64,000 nucleotides of DNA from positions 1 through 64,000 of the forward strand of contig DHVK01000030.1 of NCBI GenBank assembly GCA_002412625.1. Direction: 5' to 3'. This document shows, piece after piece, positions 48,101-57,699 of this stretch. This DNA comes from Cloacimonetes bacterium UBA5210. Lineage in GTDB: Bacteria > Cloacimonadota > Cloacimonadia > Cloacimonadales > Cloacimonadaceae. Numbering within the stretch: the first letter of the stretch is position 1; every line of letters begins with the position of its first letter. The position numbers were made by a program, and so were the translations under genes. The notes beneath the pieces were generated by a model that made no database searches, had not been told where the DNA came from, and was given only the letters and a program-made list of their open reading frames with translations.

Positions 48101-50262
48101 CAGTAGAATAGACTCATTCTAAGATACGAGGTGTAGTTGAAAACCCACCACGGTTTCACGCTTTCATCGTACTCAAGCTTAAGCTTAAACTCCAAAGAGA
48201 TATTTCTGTAGAGCCGTAAATTCACCTGGTTCTCATTTTCGATGCGAGGCATCACTCCGGTTGCTTCGATCGGGAACAAAGCGTCAAAGCTGGAGTTTAA
48301 TGAGAAGAAGGAGAGGAAATTCACCAAAGAGAAGATAGCCGTGGTCTCGATACCGCGGCTGTATTTATCGCCACTCTCACGGTAAACATCGTAAGTGATT
48401 CCGTCTTGATCCACCGTTCCGTCAGAGCTAAACACCCGGTTATTCAGATCCTGCTGCCAGCCATAGCCACCGCGCAAACTCAGTGAACTCTTCGGACCAA
48501 AATTGATGCGGTAGGTAAGCCCACCACCCTCTTTCAGTTTAAGCGGATAGAGCGCGATCTTGGAGCGGATCTGATCTTGATCAAGCGCTCGCTCCAACTC
48601 ATTGCCATCACTGTCATATTTGATATAGTTCTTGTTTTCTGAGAATTTGGTATATTCATCAAAGAAGTGTGTATCGAGATTGCCCCGGATATAGAAAGCA
48701 AAGTTGTTCAGCAGCTTCTTGTGCTTTCCCCAAGGATACATCAAAAACACGTTCTTCAGTGAATAGGTATCGGGAGTTATCCGAAAATCCACGTCCTTGG
48801 AATAGTTGGAGCCAATATCATAGATGCTGCGCATATTGTAATGGAAGGGGCGGAAGTCGTGGTCAATCGTGTTATCCAGGGTCGCGAACAAGCTAAGCGA
48901 ATACGAAGGATCTTTTTCATCCAGGGAGTTATCGGCGTTGAAGTGCACATTGGCATGGATGATTCCTTTATGAAACTTCACTGCCCCTACGCCCAGATCG
49001 TCTGCCAGGATTCCGGCTCCGACCATAATACTCCCGGTGGAGCTGGAAGGATCAACAACTATGGTGAGCGTGTGGCTATCTCCTTTTTCCAGATTCACCG
49101 TAGTGAAATCCTTCAGATCACTCCAGGAATATCCTCCCAGCGTAATCATGTAGTTTCCGGGAGGGAGAATCCAGAGGTTCTCGTCTATTCCATGTTCGTC
49201 CTCACTCAAACTAAAATCAGTACCCACCTTGCGGTATCCATAATCATCTTTGTTCTGAATCCAAATATCGTAGATCTGGCGCACTTTGTTCTGGGATAGA
49301 TCCAGAATGCGCACTTTCAGCTCACACCAATTCCGCTCCACAACAGTTCTCTGTCTGGGGTGAACAACCATAATCATGCGTACATCTTCGTTGTATCCGG
49401 TGATCACCCGGTATCTTCCCGGAATCAGTGGCAGGGGACTGTTGAAGGTGCCCAGATGCTCGGAAACAGTTGTGTTGAAGTCGTCCAAGCCTTCCACCCT
49501 ATATTGCATTTCATTGCTAAACGAGGCTTTTGTGCTTAGAAAAAGCTCACCATAAAGGAGATGCGCGCTTTGATCTTCGAGTTGCTGGAAATAAAACTCT
49601 TCCGGAGCGGTTAGCGGATCCAGATAGTCGCGACGACTACTGCGGATCGGTCTGCCGGCAAAGTGCATGACACACATTGCGGCGAAAGTATTGGTCTCCT
49701 CCATGATCATATTGTTGAAGACCTGTACCAGATACACCACGGAATCATCGGTCAAATCATGATAGCGCTCATTCCGATGGGTCATGACCACCTTTTCTGA
49801 AGTGCTGTCTCGCAACACAAACTCCATTCTCAGGAAAGCGCGAGGGTTCTTACCATCTATCTTTTCGATGTTCATGACGTTGGTTTCCAGATAGTAGTTG
49901 GGATCTACTATCCCGGTATCCCGGCTCACATCAGAAAACAGATTGTACGCTTGCAGTCTTTGGGTGATAATGTTTGGTATCGCATCCGATAACCGGTTTG
50001 CCCAAAGATCATTACTCAAAAAACGGACTCTATAGAAATTCTCTTTTACCACGATCTGATTGCGGCTGTAAGTCCGGTTGATTTTGCTGTTCGTCACATA
50101 CAGGGTTTTCCCGCTGGAAACTTCCATCTTCAATTCCGGTTTCTCGGTACTGGGTTGATAATCCAGTACATAGTAGTTCGTGACTACTCTGTCCACTTTC
50201 CCGAAGCAACCGCTAAGTAAGATTAGCAATCCCAAAGCAAAAAAGATGTTCAAGTGCTTCAT
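48100..50262 (-). CDS. MCE-associated lipoprotein (PqiC/ABC-aux) fused to a beta-barrel-like domain
   Basis: From ATG 50262 the protein is 720 aa. The signal ends in LLSGC, so Cys is lipidated. Residues about 20-190 resemble the ABC_trans_aux/PqiC lipoprotein family that works with MCE proteins (VVTNYYVLDYQPST, YRVRFLSNDLWANRLSDAIP, RFLFLRM-type strands). Residues about 190-720 are far longer than any PqiC. The middle is strand-rich. The last about 330 residues alternate hydrophobic and polar residues as in outer-membrane beta strands and end in an aromatic (YLRMSLFY), the usual barrel terminal signal. It lies between mlaD and mlaE, so it is a candidate outer-membrane partner of this lipid pathway, where no MlaA or MlaC gene is visible. 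Confidence 0.7.
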   Translation of the reverse strand: MKHLNIFFALGLLILLSGCFGKVDRVVTNYYVLDYQPSTEKPELKMEVSSGKTLYVTNSKINRTYSRNQIVVKENFYRVRFLSNDLWANRLSDAIPNIITQRLQAYNLFSDVSRDTGIVDPNYYLETNVMNIEKIDGKNPRAFLRMEFVLRDSTSEKVVMTHRNERYHDLTDDSVVYLVQVFNNMIMEETNTFAAMCVMHFAGRPIRSSRRDYLDPLTAPEEFYFQQLEDQSAHLLYGELFLSTKASFSNEMQYRVEGLDDFNTTVSEHLGTFNSPLPLIPGRYRVITGYNEDVRMIMVVHPRQRTVVERNWCELKVRILDLSQNKVRQIYDIWIQNKDDYGYRKVGTDFSLSEDEHGIDENLWILPPGNYMITLGGYSWSDLKDFTTVNLEKGDSHTLTIVVDPSSSTGSIMVGAGILADDLGVGAVKFHKGIIHANVHFNADNSLDEKDPSYSLSLFATLDNTIDHDFRPFHYNMRSIYDIGSNYSKDVDFRITPDTYSLKNVFLMYPWGKHKKLLNNFAFYIRGNLDTHFFDEYTKFSENKNYIKYDSDGNELERALDQDQIRSKIALYPLKLKEGGGLTYRINFGPKSSLSLRGGYGWQQDLNNRVFSSDGTVDQDGITYDVYRESGDKYSRGIETTAIFSLVNFLSFFSLNSSFDALFPIEATGVMPRIENENQVNLRLYRNISLEFKLKLEYDESVKPWWVFNYTSYLRMSLFY

Positions 50263-50281
50263 TCTGATGAGTCCTCCCATA

Positions 50282-51481
50282 TCAGTTACCCCTCAGCAAG
50301 ATAGCAGGATTGTCTGATATCTGGCGTGAAAAATCGTTTAAGTTCTCTGTGGCATCGCGCAAGTTTTCCAATGTCTCCATCAGGTCATCTTGAGACCTTG
50401 ATACAGTACGATTCAGAGTGTTGATCAATACCCCGGTGCGCTGGATGGTTGTGCCAAGATTCCCCACCATGCCCTGCACATCTGCCTCCGCTAGCTTGGC
50501 AGAAAGAGCATCGAGGTTTTGGACTATCGAGATGAATTCATCCGAAGAAAGCAAGCGGTCGATAGTTTCCAAAGAGCGATTGATGCTGGAGCTTACGCTT
50601 ACGATCTGCTCTGTACTCTCCAGTACCAGTGTATTAGCGTTTGTGCCAATGTTATTCAAATGAAATCTGGTATCTTGCAGTAAATACTCGCCCTGCTCCG
50701 AAATATCGCTGATGCTTTGATTCAGATTTTGCGTGATGACTATCAATTCCGAATTCAGCGTTTCTGCAATCATCTCCAGTGACTCAGCTGTGCTCTGCGA
50801 AACCAGATCCATGTTGCTTGCCAGGTTTTGAGATATAAAGTCTATGTTCCTGCTCAGTCCTTCGGTGAGGTCCGCAGTGTTGTTTGCAATGCGGCTGATG
50901 GCGTCCAAAGTGCCACTAAGATTGCTCCGCGTATCATGCAATATCTGCCCGGTTTCTTGCAGAATCCTGGCGATGTTTTCCCGGTTTTGTTCGTTTGTCA
51001 TATCGTTGATATTGGCGGCGATAAGATCCAGCTTTTCGGCGATGGAAATTGCTCTTTCGCTGATATCATCGATCATGGTGGATCCAGGTTTAATGTAACT
51101 GCCCGGCTTCATGGTTTTAGCTTCATTTGTTCCACCTCTGATCTCCACCGCTTTCAAGCCGGTAATTCCGATCAGGCTAAGCACAGCTTCGGTATTCTCT
51201 TTGATTGGAGTACCGGTTTCGATGTTTATCTTTACTCTTACTTTCAGCACATCCTCGGGATCTATCTTGATTTCTTCTACCCGTCCAACCTTGATGCCCT
51301 GGTAGTTCACCGTGCCACCCACCTGCAAACCGCTAACCGGGTAATCCTCAAAAACTATATAATACGTATCCCACTTTTGGGTCAGGCGATTCCCGGCTAC
51401 AGCAGCAGCAAAGATCAGAATCAACAGACTCCCCACCGCCAAGAATATTCCCAATCGAACCTTGGTAGCTTTAGATACCAA
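50282..51481 (-). CDS. mlaD: MlaD-type MCE domain protein
   Basis: The 399-aa protein has one N-terminal membrane helix (LGIFLAVGSLLILIFAAAV, residues 9-27), one MCE domain (about 40-120, YPVSGLQVGGTVNYQGIKVG, GTPIKENTEAVLSLIGITG) and a long coiled-coil, amphipathic C-terminal half (about 150-390) rich in Asn, Ser, Leu and Ile. MCE proteins form hexameric rings that pass lipids through the periplasm. The long C-terminal helix could extend a tunnel to the outer-membrane partner. It lies 11 bp after the uridylyltransferase gene. Confidence 0.9.
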   Translation of the reverse strand: MVSKATKVRLGIFLAVGSLLILIFAAAVAGNRLTQKWDTYYIVFEDYPVSGLQVGGTVNYQGIKVGRVEEIKIDPEDVLKVRVKINIETGTPIKENTEAVLSLIGITGLKAVEIRGGTNEAKTMKPGSYIKPGSTMIDDISERAISIAEKLDLIAANINDMTNEQNRENIARILQETGQILHDTRSNLSGTLDAISRIANNTADLTEGLSRNIDFISQNLASNMDLVSQSTAESLEMIAETLNSELIVITQNLNQSISDISEQGEYLLQDTRFHLNNIGTNANTLVLESTEQIVSVSSSINRSLETIDRLLSSDEFISIVQNLDALSAKLAEADVQGMVGNLGTTIQRTGVLINTLNRTVSRSQDDLMETLENLRDATENLNDFSRQISDNPAILLRGN

Positions 51482-51492
51482 TTCTATCCCCT

Positions 51493-52854
51493 TTACTCAT
51501 AGAGCATATCTCCGGTGATCAAGCGATTAGCTATCCTTACCGGCTTGTGTGCCTCGATGTGAACTCTGCCGTCGCAAACAACATCCGCGCCGAAACTCAC
51601 ATCGCCTTCGATTACCAGCTCTTTGCATCCCAGCAAAGATGGTACTACAGCAAACCTTGCGCGCATCTCATCAATTCCGCCGTAATAGGTGGAATCGAGT
51701 TCAATATATGGGACCCTGGAAATCCCACGCTTTAGCTGGATCTGATACTGATCATTCAGCTCATAGAGATCGCTCCATATGGCCAGAAGATCGTTTGTCT
51801 TCTTCACCGGAGCAAACCGTTCCCGGGGAACAACCAGCGCCCGGGCACCTTTGAAACTACTGATTCCCGCGCCCATCGCTGTTTCCAGCTGATACACTTT
51901 TTCGCCCGCCACTTCTTTGGGGTTCACAATCAGGGGCAGAAGCATCAGACCGTCGTTGGTGATCAAATGCCATTCCAGGGCTTTAAGATCGATCCACAAG
52001 TTGTTTGTGTTGAAATATTTATACTTATTGATATCCTGAAACTCCGCCTGGTCTTCCTGCGGACATTGGGCTATCTCGCGCAGCAGCAATTGCCCTGCCG
52101 CATCTTGTGCCAGATGACCGCCTTTCTTATCCATCTCAGTACGTTCGCATACTTCCATTAGAAAAGGAACATCGTGTTTTTCCATATATGCGGCAATAGC
52201 CGGATTCACAACCGCTCCCAGGTTATCGGAATTGGATACAAAAGCGTAGCGATAGCCCTTTGCGATCAGCTGGTCCAGGATCCCGCTCGCAGAAATGGCA
52301 GTGTAAAGGTCTCCATGTCCCGGCGGATTCCAGCGTTGGTTCTTATCGGCAGATTCAAACGGGGCAAAAGTATCCTGGCGGATGCGGGGAAACTTGTTCT
52401 GCACAAAGGATATCGGCAGGCTTTGCTTGCTTAGATCCGGATATTTGCTGAGGTAATCCATCGTATCCTGGTGCGTGGCGAAGCTATTCATAAACATCAG
52501 CTGGATATCATATCCGCTCCCGGAGCGTAGCGCCAGTACATGCCGGGTAATGATGTCCAAAAAATTCATATTGCCTTTTACGGGAAGCAGAGATTTGGCC
52601 TTGGAAAGCCCCATCCCCGTTCCCAAGCCTCCGTTCAGTTTGATTACCGCAATGTGTTTGAGCATTTTACTTGCGTTGCCGGTCTCCAGCTCTGCGTAGC
52701 CCACGACTGCATCGCTTTGGGGAGGGCTGATGTCCTGTTCGCTGATCTGGCCTTTGCTTCCGGCATTCAGCGCGTCGTAATAATGGCTGAAGGTACGGAT
52801 CAGCATATCCGACAAACCCTCTGCTTTCATCGCTTTAACAAACTGATTTAGCAT
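51493..52854 (-). CDS. UTP-sugar-1-phosphate uridylyltransferase (UDPGP family)
   Basis: The 453-aa enzyme makes UDP-glucose or a related UDP-sugar from UTP and sugar-1-phosphate. It belongs to the eukaryote-like UDPGP family rather than the GalU family: KLNGGLGTGMGLSKAKSLLPVKG near the N-terminus, then FVSNSDNLGAVVNPAIAAYM and EVCERTEMDKKGGHLAQ. The product would feed cell-surface glycan synthesis. First gene of the Mla operon, in which it may be there only for shared expression. Confidence 0.88.
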   Translation of the reverse strand: MLNQFVKAMKAEGLSDMLIRTFSHYYDALNAGSKGQISEQDISPPQSDAVVGYAELETGNASKMLKHIAVIKLNGGLGTGMGLSKAKSLLPVKGNMNFLDIITRHVLALRSGSGYDIQLMFMNSFATHQDTMDYLSKYPDLSKQSLPISFVQNKFPRIRQDTFAPFESADKNQRWNPPGHGDLYTAISASGILDQLIAKGYRYAFVSNSDNLGAVVNPAIAAYMEKHDVPFLMEVCERTEMDKKGGHLAQDAAGQLLLREIAQCPQEDQAEFQDINKYKYFNTNNLWIDLKALEWHLITNDGLMLLPLIVNPKEVAGEKVYQLETAMGAGISSFKGARALVVPRERFAPVKKTNDLLAIWSDLYELNDQYQIQLKRGISRVPYIELDSTYYGGIDEMRARFAVVPSLLGCKELVIEGDVSFGADVVCDGRVHIEAHKPVRIANRLITGDMLYE

Positions 52855-52875
52855 AACTCATTATATCCTTTCCCG

Positions 52876-54867
52876 CTATAGCAGGCTGTCCAAATATTCT
52901 TCATCTGCAGGTTCCGGAATCGTTATCGCTCCTTCACCGGCATGTTTGTCATTCCAATCCTGAACCGTAGTGATAGCTCCGGTGTTTCGTGCCCAGGCCC
53001 GACGGGCTACTCCGCCCATCACATCCCAGGATAGGGCTTTTTTCAGCACTTCGTCCATGCGTTCGCTGCCATCCAGGACGATGCCGTTGCCTCCGTTCAC
53101 GCTTCGTCCGATCCCCACTCCGCCACCATTGGAAAGCACAACCAGGGTCATGCCCCGGGCGATATTCCCGGCGAAACACTGCGTAGCCATATCAGCGGTC
53201 AGATTGGAGCCATCATTGATATTCGCGGTTTCGCGGAACGGTGAATCTGTCCCGGACACATCGTGATGATCTCTGCCCAGCATCACCGGGCCGATCTCCC
53301 CCTTGCGCACCATGTCATTGAATTTCAATGCGATGCACACTCTGCCTTCTTCATCGGCATAGAGGATGCGAGCCTTTGTGCCCACTACCAGTGCATTCTC
53401 TTCCGCGCTGCTGATCCAGTGATGATTGTCTCGATCCATGGAGTTGCGCCTGGGGTCAATCAACGCGCAGGCTGCCTGATCCGTGGCGCGCAGATCTTCA
53501 TCCTTGCGGGACAGGCAAACCCAGCGGAAGGGCCCGTAACCAAAGTCAAAACACATCGGCCCCATGATATCTTCCACATAGGAAGGCCATATGAATCCGT
53601 CGTTTGTGCTTTCCGGATTCTTGGCTATTTGATGCTCTCCGGCATCATAAACACTGGCCATGAAACTGTTGCCGTAATCCCAAAATCTGGCGCCCTTAGC
53701 GGTCAGGGATTTCAGCACCTTATAATGTTTTATCAGGGATTGATCTACCAAGTCCCGGAATTTGGCCAAATCGCTCGCCAGCAGTTTGCGGCCTTCTTCA
53801 AAGCTCAAACCTGCCGGGGTATAGCCACCCTCATAGACTGCATGACATGAGGTCTGATCACTGATCAGTTCTGCCTTTATATTATGTTTATCCACATAAT
53901 CCAGCAGATCCACGATGTTGCCATGATATGCAATAGACAAGGCTTGTTTGCTGATCCGGGCTTCATCCACCCATTTGAAGATTTCTGCCAGATCAGCCGA
54001 AACCTTGGCCACCCAGCCCTGTGAATGACGCGTCTCAATACGGGAATAGTCCACTTCTGCCAGAATTCCGATGCCACCGGCTATCTCCACTGCCTTGGCC
54101 TGAGCCCCGCTCATTCCACCCAATCCTGATGAAATATAGAGCACGCCCGCCAGATCTTTGTCCACCGGAATGCCCAGGTATTTTCTGCCGGCATTCAGCA
54201 ATGTGATATAGGTGCCATGCACAATGCCCTGCGGCCCGATGTACATCCAACCACCGGCAGTCATTTGCCCATAATTGGCAACACCCAGCGCGGTTAGGCG
54301 TTTAAAATCGTCCGGGTTATCCCACTTTCCGATCACCAGCCCATTTGTGGAAATCACCCGCGGAGCTTCCGGGCGCGAGGGGAACAGCCCCAAAGGATGT
54401 CCGCTGGAAACAACCAGGGTTTGGTCTTCCGTCATTACTTCCAGGTACTTCATGATCAGCCGATATTGCATCCAGTTCTGGCACACCTGTCCGGTCTCGC
54501 CGTATGTAACCAATTCATAGGGATACAGTGCGATATCAAAATCCAGATTGTTATCGATCATCACCTGCAAGGCTCTTGCTTGAGTGATGCCCTTATATTC
54601 GTGAATGGGCTTGCCTTTTAGGTGTCCTTGTGGACGCCAGCGATAGCCATAGATTCTGCCCATAGTTTTTAGCTCCTGCAGAAATTCTGGAGCAACTTGT
54701 TTGTGCAATTCGGTGGGGATATAGCGCAAAGCATTTTTCAGCGCTTGCTTGATCTCGTTTTTGGAAAGGTTCAAGCCCCGATCCGGAGCTCTGCGGATTC
54801 CGCTTTCAAACACAGGATCAGGCGGCAGCACCTTATCCAATTTTACTACAAATGGTGTGTCAGCCAT
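52876..54867 (-). CDS. hutU: Urocanate hydratase
   Basis: The 663-aa NAD-dependent enzyme converts urocanate to imidazolonepropionate in histidine breakdown. Recognisable parts are YKGITQARALQVMIDNNLD, NGLVIGKWDNPDDFKR, GLGGMSGAQAKAVEIAGGIG and NGGGVGIGRSVNGGNGIVLDG. It is about 100 residues longer than common bacterial HutU (about 555) and is closer in length to the long form found in animals and some anaerobes. Other hut genes are not in the window. It overlaps the next upstream gene by 8 bp. Confidence 0.93.
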   Translation of the reverse strand: MADTPFVVKLDKVLPPDPVFESGIRRAPDRGLNLSKNEIKQALKNALRYIPTELHKQVAPEFLQELKTMGRIYGYRWRPQGHLKGKPIHEYKGITQARALQVMIDNNLDFDIALYPYELVTYGETGQVCQNWMQYRLIMKYLEVMTEDQTLVVSSGHPLGLFPSRPEAPRVISTNGLVIGKWDNPDDFKRLTALGVANYGQMTAGGWMYIGPQGIVHGTYITLLNAGRKYLGIPVDKDLAGVLYISSGLGGMSGAQAKAVEIAGGIGILAEVDYSRIETRHSQGWVAKVSADLAEIFKWVDEARISKQALSIAYHGNIVDLLDYVDKHNIKAELISDQTSCHAVYEGGYTPAGLSFEEGRKLLASDLAKFRDLVDQSLIKHYKVLKSLTAKGARFWDYGNSFMASVYDAGEHQIAKNPESTNDGFIWPSYVEDIMGPMCFDFGYGPFRWVCLSRKDEDLRATDQAACALIDPRRNSMDRDNHHWISSAEENALVVGTKARILYADEEGRVCIALKFNDMVRKGEIGPVMLGRDHHDVSGTDSPFRETANINDGSNLTADMATQCFAGNIARGMTLVVLSNGGGVGIGRSVNGGNGIVLDGSERMDEVLKKALSWDVMGGVARRAWARNTGAITTVQDWNDKHAGEGAITIPEPADEEYLDSLL

Positions 54868-56158
54868 TATCTGCCTCTTTATATATATTCTTTTTGTTTA
54901 TCATAATGTTCAGAATTGTGGAATCAGCATTTTGCATCCCGGAGTTTACGAACTCAGCCAGGTTATCGATAGTCTCGTCCACATCGTCTGTAATGATCCC
55001 ATCGTTCGAGGAAACGCACTTGCCAATATGGGCCAGAAGTGCTGCCTGCACTGCAGCCGAAGTATTAGTTGCCACTTTTAGTGAACAGCCCTCTTTCGCT
55101 CCGTCGCACACCATGCCTGCCGTGTTGCCAATCATGTTTTTAATGGCGTATTCCACCTTGGTGAAGTCTCCGCCCAAAAGCGAAACGATGCCACAGGCTC
55201 CCCCGGCTGCGGCGGAAAGGCATCCGCACAAGCACGAGAGTAAGCCCAGTTTATATTTCATGTGCACACTTACCAAATGCCCCAAGGCCAAGGCGCGAAC
55301 CAGAGCTTCGTGGCTGCTGTTCAGCTTTTCAGCTGCCGCAATGATGGGTAGCGTGATCGAAAGCCCCTGATTACCGCTTCCGGTATTGGAAATCACCGGC
55401 AAGCTGCAGCCGCTCATCCGGGCGTCGGTCGCGGCAGCGGTCAAAGCCATGGCATGGTGATGCATATCATCCCCCAGGAGCCCATCTTCGATCTGTTGCA
55501 TGATCATCTTTCCCACGCTCATCCCCATGCTCTCGCTAAGGCCATAATCAGCAATTCTGCGGTTGATCGTTTCGCCCAAATCCAATTCCAGCAGGGTCGC
55601 GTAATCTGCTTTTTGGCAAAATTCCCAGAAATCCAGAAGCTTGAACCGGGACGCGTCAATCAGCTTGGGCGCGTTATCCGCCCCCATATCCTGATACTTC
55701 AAGACCTCGCCATTCAGCTCCAGCTTATGCAGCCATGTATGCCGCCAGCGGATCACAGCACGGGCACTATGCTCTTTGTTTTTGATGATGGTTTCGATAT
55801 AAACTTTGTCTTGCCCGGGATGCAACTGGATGTCGATATTTTTCGCCAATGCCTTAGCCATGATGAGTTGCTCCGGCTTTAGATCTGCCAATACCTGAAG
55901 CTCCTTCTGGGGAAGTGCTACCACTAAACCAAGCGCGGCAGCGATTTCCAGGCCGATCAACCCGGTATTGGGGATACCCACTCCCATCCCGTTTTTGAGG
56001 ATCGAGGGGCTTAGGATAAGGGTGATTTCTTCGATATCTGAAGGGAATACACTTGCGGCGTAGGCGGAGGCCAAAGCCACCGCTGCCGGTTCCGTACAGC
56101 CAAGTGCAGGAACAACTTCCTGCCTTAAGAGAGCCAAAATTTCCGTAAACTTCTGCAT
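54860..56158 (-). CDS. L-cysteine desulfidase-like / serine dehydratase alpha-like protein (UPF0597)
   Basis: From ATG 56158 (AGGGAT upstream; a TTG start 30 bp earlier is possible) the protein is 432 aa. It has the UPF0597/CyuA pattern: EVVPALGCTEPAAVALA, VGIPNTGLIGLEIAAALGL, NTGSGNQGLSITLPIIAA and LLSCLCGCLSAAAGGACGIV. The several Cys residues probably hold a 4Fe-4S cluster, as in CyuA-type L-cysteine desulfidases, which release sulfide and pyruvate. Adjacent hutU suggests a catabolic pair for amino acids. Exact substrate uncertain between cysteine and serine. Confidence 0.85.
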   Translation of the reverse strand: MQKFTEILALLRQEVVPALGCTEPAAVALASAYAASVFPSDIEEITLILSPSILKNGMGVGIPNTGLIGLEIAAALGLVVALPQKELQVLADLKPEQLIMAKALAKNIDIQLHPGQDKVYIETIIKNKEHSARAVIRWRHTWLHKLELNGEVLKYQDMGADNAPKLIDASRFKLLDFWEFCQKADYATLLELDLGETINRRIADYGLSESMGMSVGKMIMQQIEDGLLGDDMHHHAMALTAAATDARMSGCSLPVISNTGSGNQGLSITLPIIAAAEKLNSSHEALVRALALGHLVSVHMKYKLGLLSCLCGCLSAAAGGACGIVSLLGGDFTKVEYAIKNMIGNTAGMVCDGAKEGCSLKVATNTSAAVQAALLAHIGKCVSSNDGIITDDVDETIDNLAEFVNSGMQNADSTILNIMINKKNIYKEADNG

Positions 56159-56337
56159 AACATCCCTGATAAATAATTCTTTGGGCAAGTCTTTAGGGCA
56201 AGCTCAATCCTGTCAAGCGAATTCTGCCTATCGGAACAGATGCCGGATGGCAGCATTTCGCCTCTCTCAAGGAAGCGATGCTCACATAGGTGCCTGGCAG
56301 CATCAGGTATCATTTAACCAGATCCTTGTTTAGTTTC

Positions 56338-57408
56338 TCAAACATCGCTGATGATAGCCGAGATCACGCTTTTGTCGTTAATGCGCTTGAGGATGATGTT
56401 GATACAGCTGGTAATCGGTACAGCGATCATCATCCCCACAATACCCCACACATAAGCCCAGAATATCAGTGATATCAAGACCACGATCGGGCTCAGATTC
56501 AGTTTGTTCCCCATCAACTTTGGTTCCACGAAGTTACCGAAAAACATCTCGTTTCCGATCATCAGCAGGATCAAGGCCACCAGTCTGAAACCAAAACCAA
56601 ATTGAAGCAGGCAGATTGAGATGGGAAACAGAGTGGATAAAATGGAGCCTATGTTGGGAATAAAACTAAGGGTAAAATAGAAGATCCCGGCAATTATCAC
56701 AAAATCTACCCCGAGGATCCACAGCAGCAGCATTGCCACCGTTGCTGCACAGAGGCTGATCAGAGTTTTATTGATGAAGTACCTCTGGATCTGGGTTTTG
56801 ATGCTAAGCAGTGTATCAGAAGTTCGTTTATTATCGGCTTCCGACAAAACTCGGTGCACTCTTCTCCCCATCTTGCCGGATCCCCCTACCAGAAAGAGCA
56901 AAAACACAAGTGTCAGAAATGCTCGGCTGCCCGCATTCATCAATGCGCCCATCGTCCTTGAGGCAAAACCGGTAACCGAAAAGCTACCCCCGGTTAGAAA
57001 GGCAGCGGGATCAAGACCGGGAATTCCGGTGAGGGCAATATCCATTTTTGCTGCTATTTGCTCGTTCAGTGCCAAGACATACTGAAGCTGCTGCACGAAT
57101 TTCTCCTGATACTTGGGCAGTTGCTGGACAAAGCTGTTTCCGGCTGCAAAGATCACCAGCGCCAGTGATCCGAAGATGATCAGGATAATGAATAGCATAA
57201 GCAGGAAATTCAGCCAGAAGGGCAGCTTGTGTTTCTCCAACCACGAGCGCATTGGGGCAAATATAAAGCTGATCAGGATCGCGAAGGTCAGCGGAATAAA
57301 GATCGTTTCCAATGACTTCAGGATAATGACCAAAACAGGTAAAGAGATGGTGATGAGCAGGATTCTGATCCATCTTAACTCGATCAGGGCTTTTTGTTCG
57401 AAGTTCAT
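56338..57408 (-). CDS. AI-2E/PerM-family membrane protein
   Basis: The 356-aa protein has six to eight membrane helices (ILLITISLPVLVIILKSLETIFIP, LPFWLNFLLMLFIILIIFGSL, PNIGSILSTLFPISICLLQFG). The C-terminus has the family motif EPKLMGNKLNLSPIVVLISLIFWAYVWG. Members export autoinducer-2 or other small solutes, and some act as Na+/H+ antiporters; the function here is unknown. The 149 bp to cyuA contains nothing recognised. Confidence 0.88.
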   Translation of the reverse strand: MNFEQKALIELRWIRILLITISLPVLVIILKSLETIFIPLTFAILISFIFAPMRSWLEKHKLPFWLNFLLMLFIILIIFGSLALVIFAAGNSFVQQLPKYQEKFVQQLQYVLALNEQIAAKMDIALTGIPGLDPAAFLTGGSFSVTGFASRTMGALMNAGSRAFLTLVFLLFLVGGSGKMGRRVHRVLSEADNKRTSDTLLSIKTQIQRYFINKTLISLCAATVAMLLLWILGVDFVIIAGIFYFTLSFIPNIGSILSTLFPISICLLQFGFGFRLVALILLMIGNEMFFGNFVEPKLMGNKLNLSPIVVLISLIFWAYVWGIVGMMIAVPITSCINIILKRINDKSVISAIISDV

Positions 57409-57588
57409 GCTGTGCTCCTTGCTGCATTTGTTGCAGAGTAAAATTTTGATTTTCCTGAACTACAAGATAACCGATATTTGGCAAACGATAGTTTCTTTTC
57501 GCATATCTTTCACCATGTAACTGATATACTTGGGTACCTATGCATATATATGCCGGCATTCTTTCTTCCTCAATCGCGCTCCTCGCTC

Positions 57589-57690
57589 TTGACAAATATC
57601 CTTCTCTGAAAATTCTGAAGCTCTCAGTAAAGTAATAGGCGAATGAAATAGCCACCCTGACTGCCGGCGGTCAGTGTGGCTATTTTTTTT
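57589..57690 (+). promoter_or_regulatory. Leader with intrinsic terminator before ABC genes
   Basis: The hairpin AATAGCCAC (57647-57655) with GTGGCTATT (57676-57684), extended by CTGAC/GTCAG, closes an 8-base loop and is followed by T8 (57683-57690). The ribosome site GAGGTG starts the next base (57691) and the ATG is at 57700. A terminator between promoter (TTGACA 57589-57594, weak -10 at 57612) and start codon suggests attenuation, as in riboswitch leaders. I do not recognise a known riboswitch core in 57409-57646. Confidence 0.6.
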
Positions 57691-57699
57691 GAGGTGAAA

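Noticed and set aside
57676..57699. GTG start of the substrate-binding protein
   Set aside because: It lies inside the terminator hairpin; the ATG at 57700 has a ribosome site and gives a proper lipoprotein signal.
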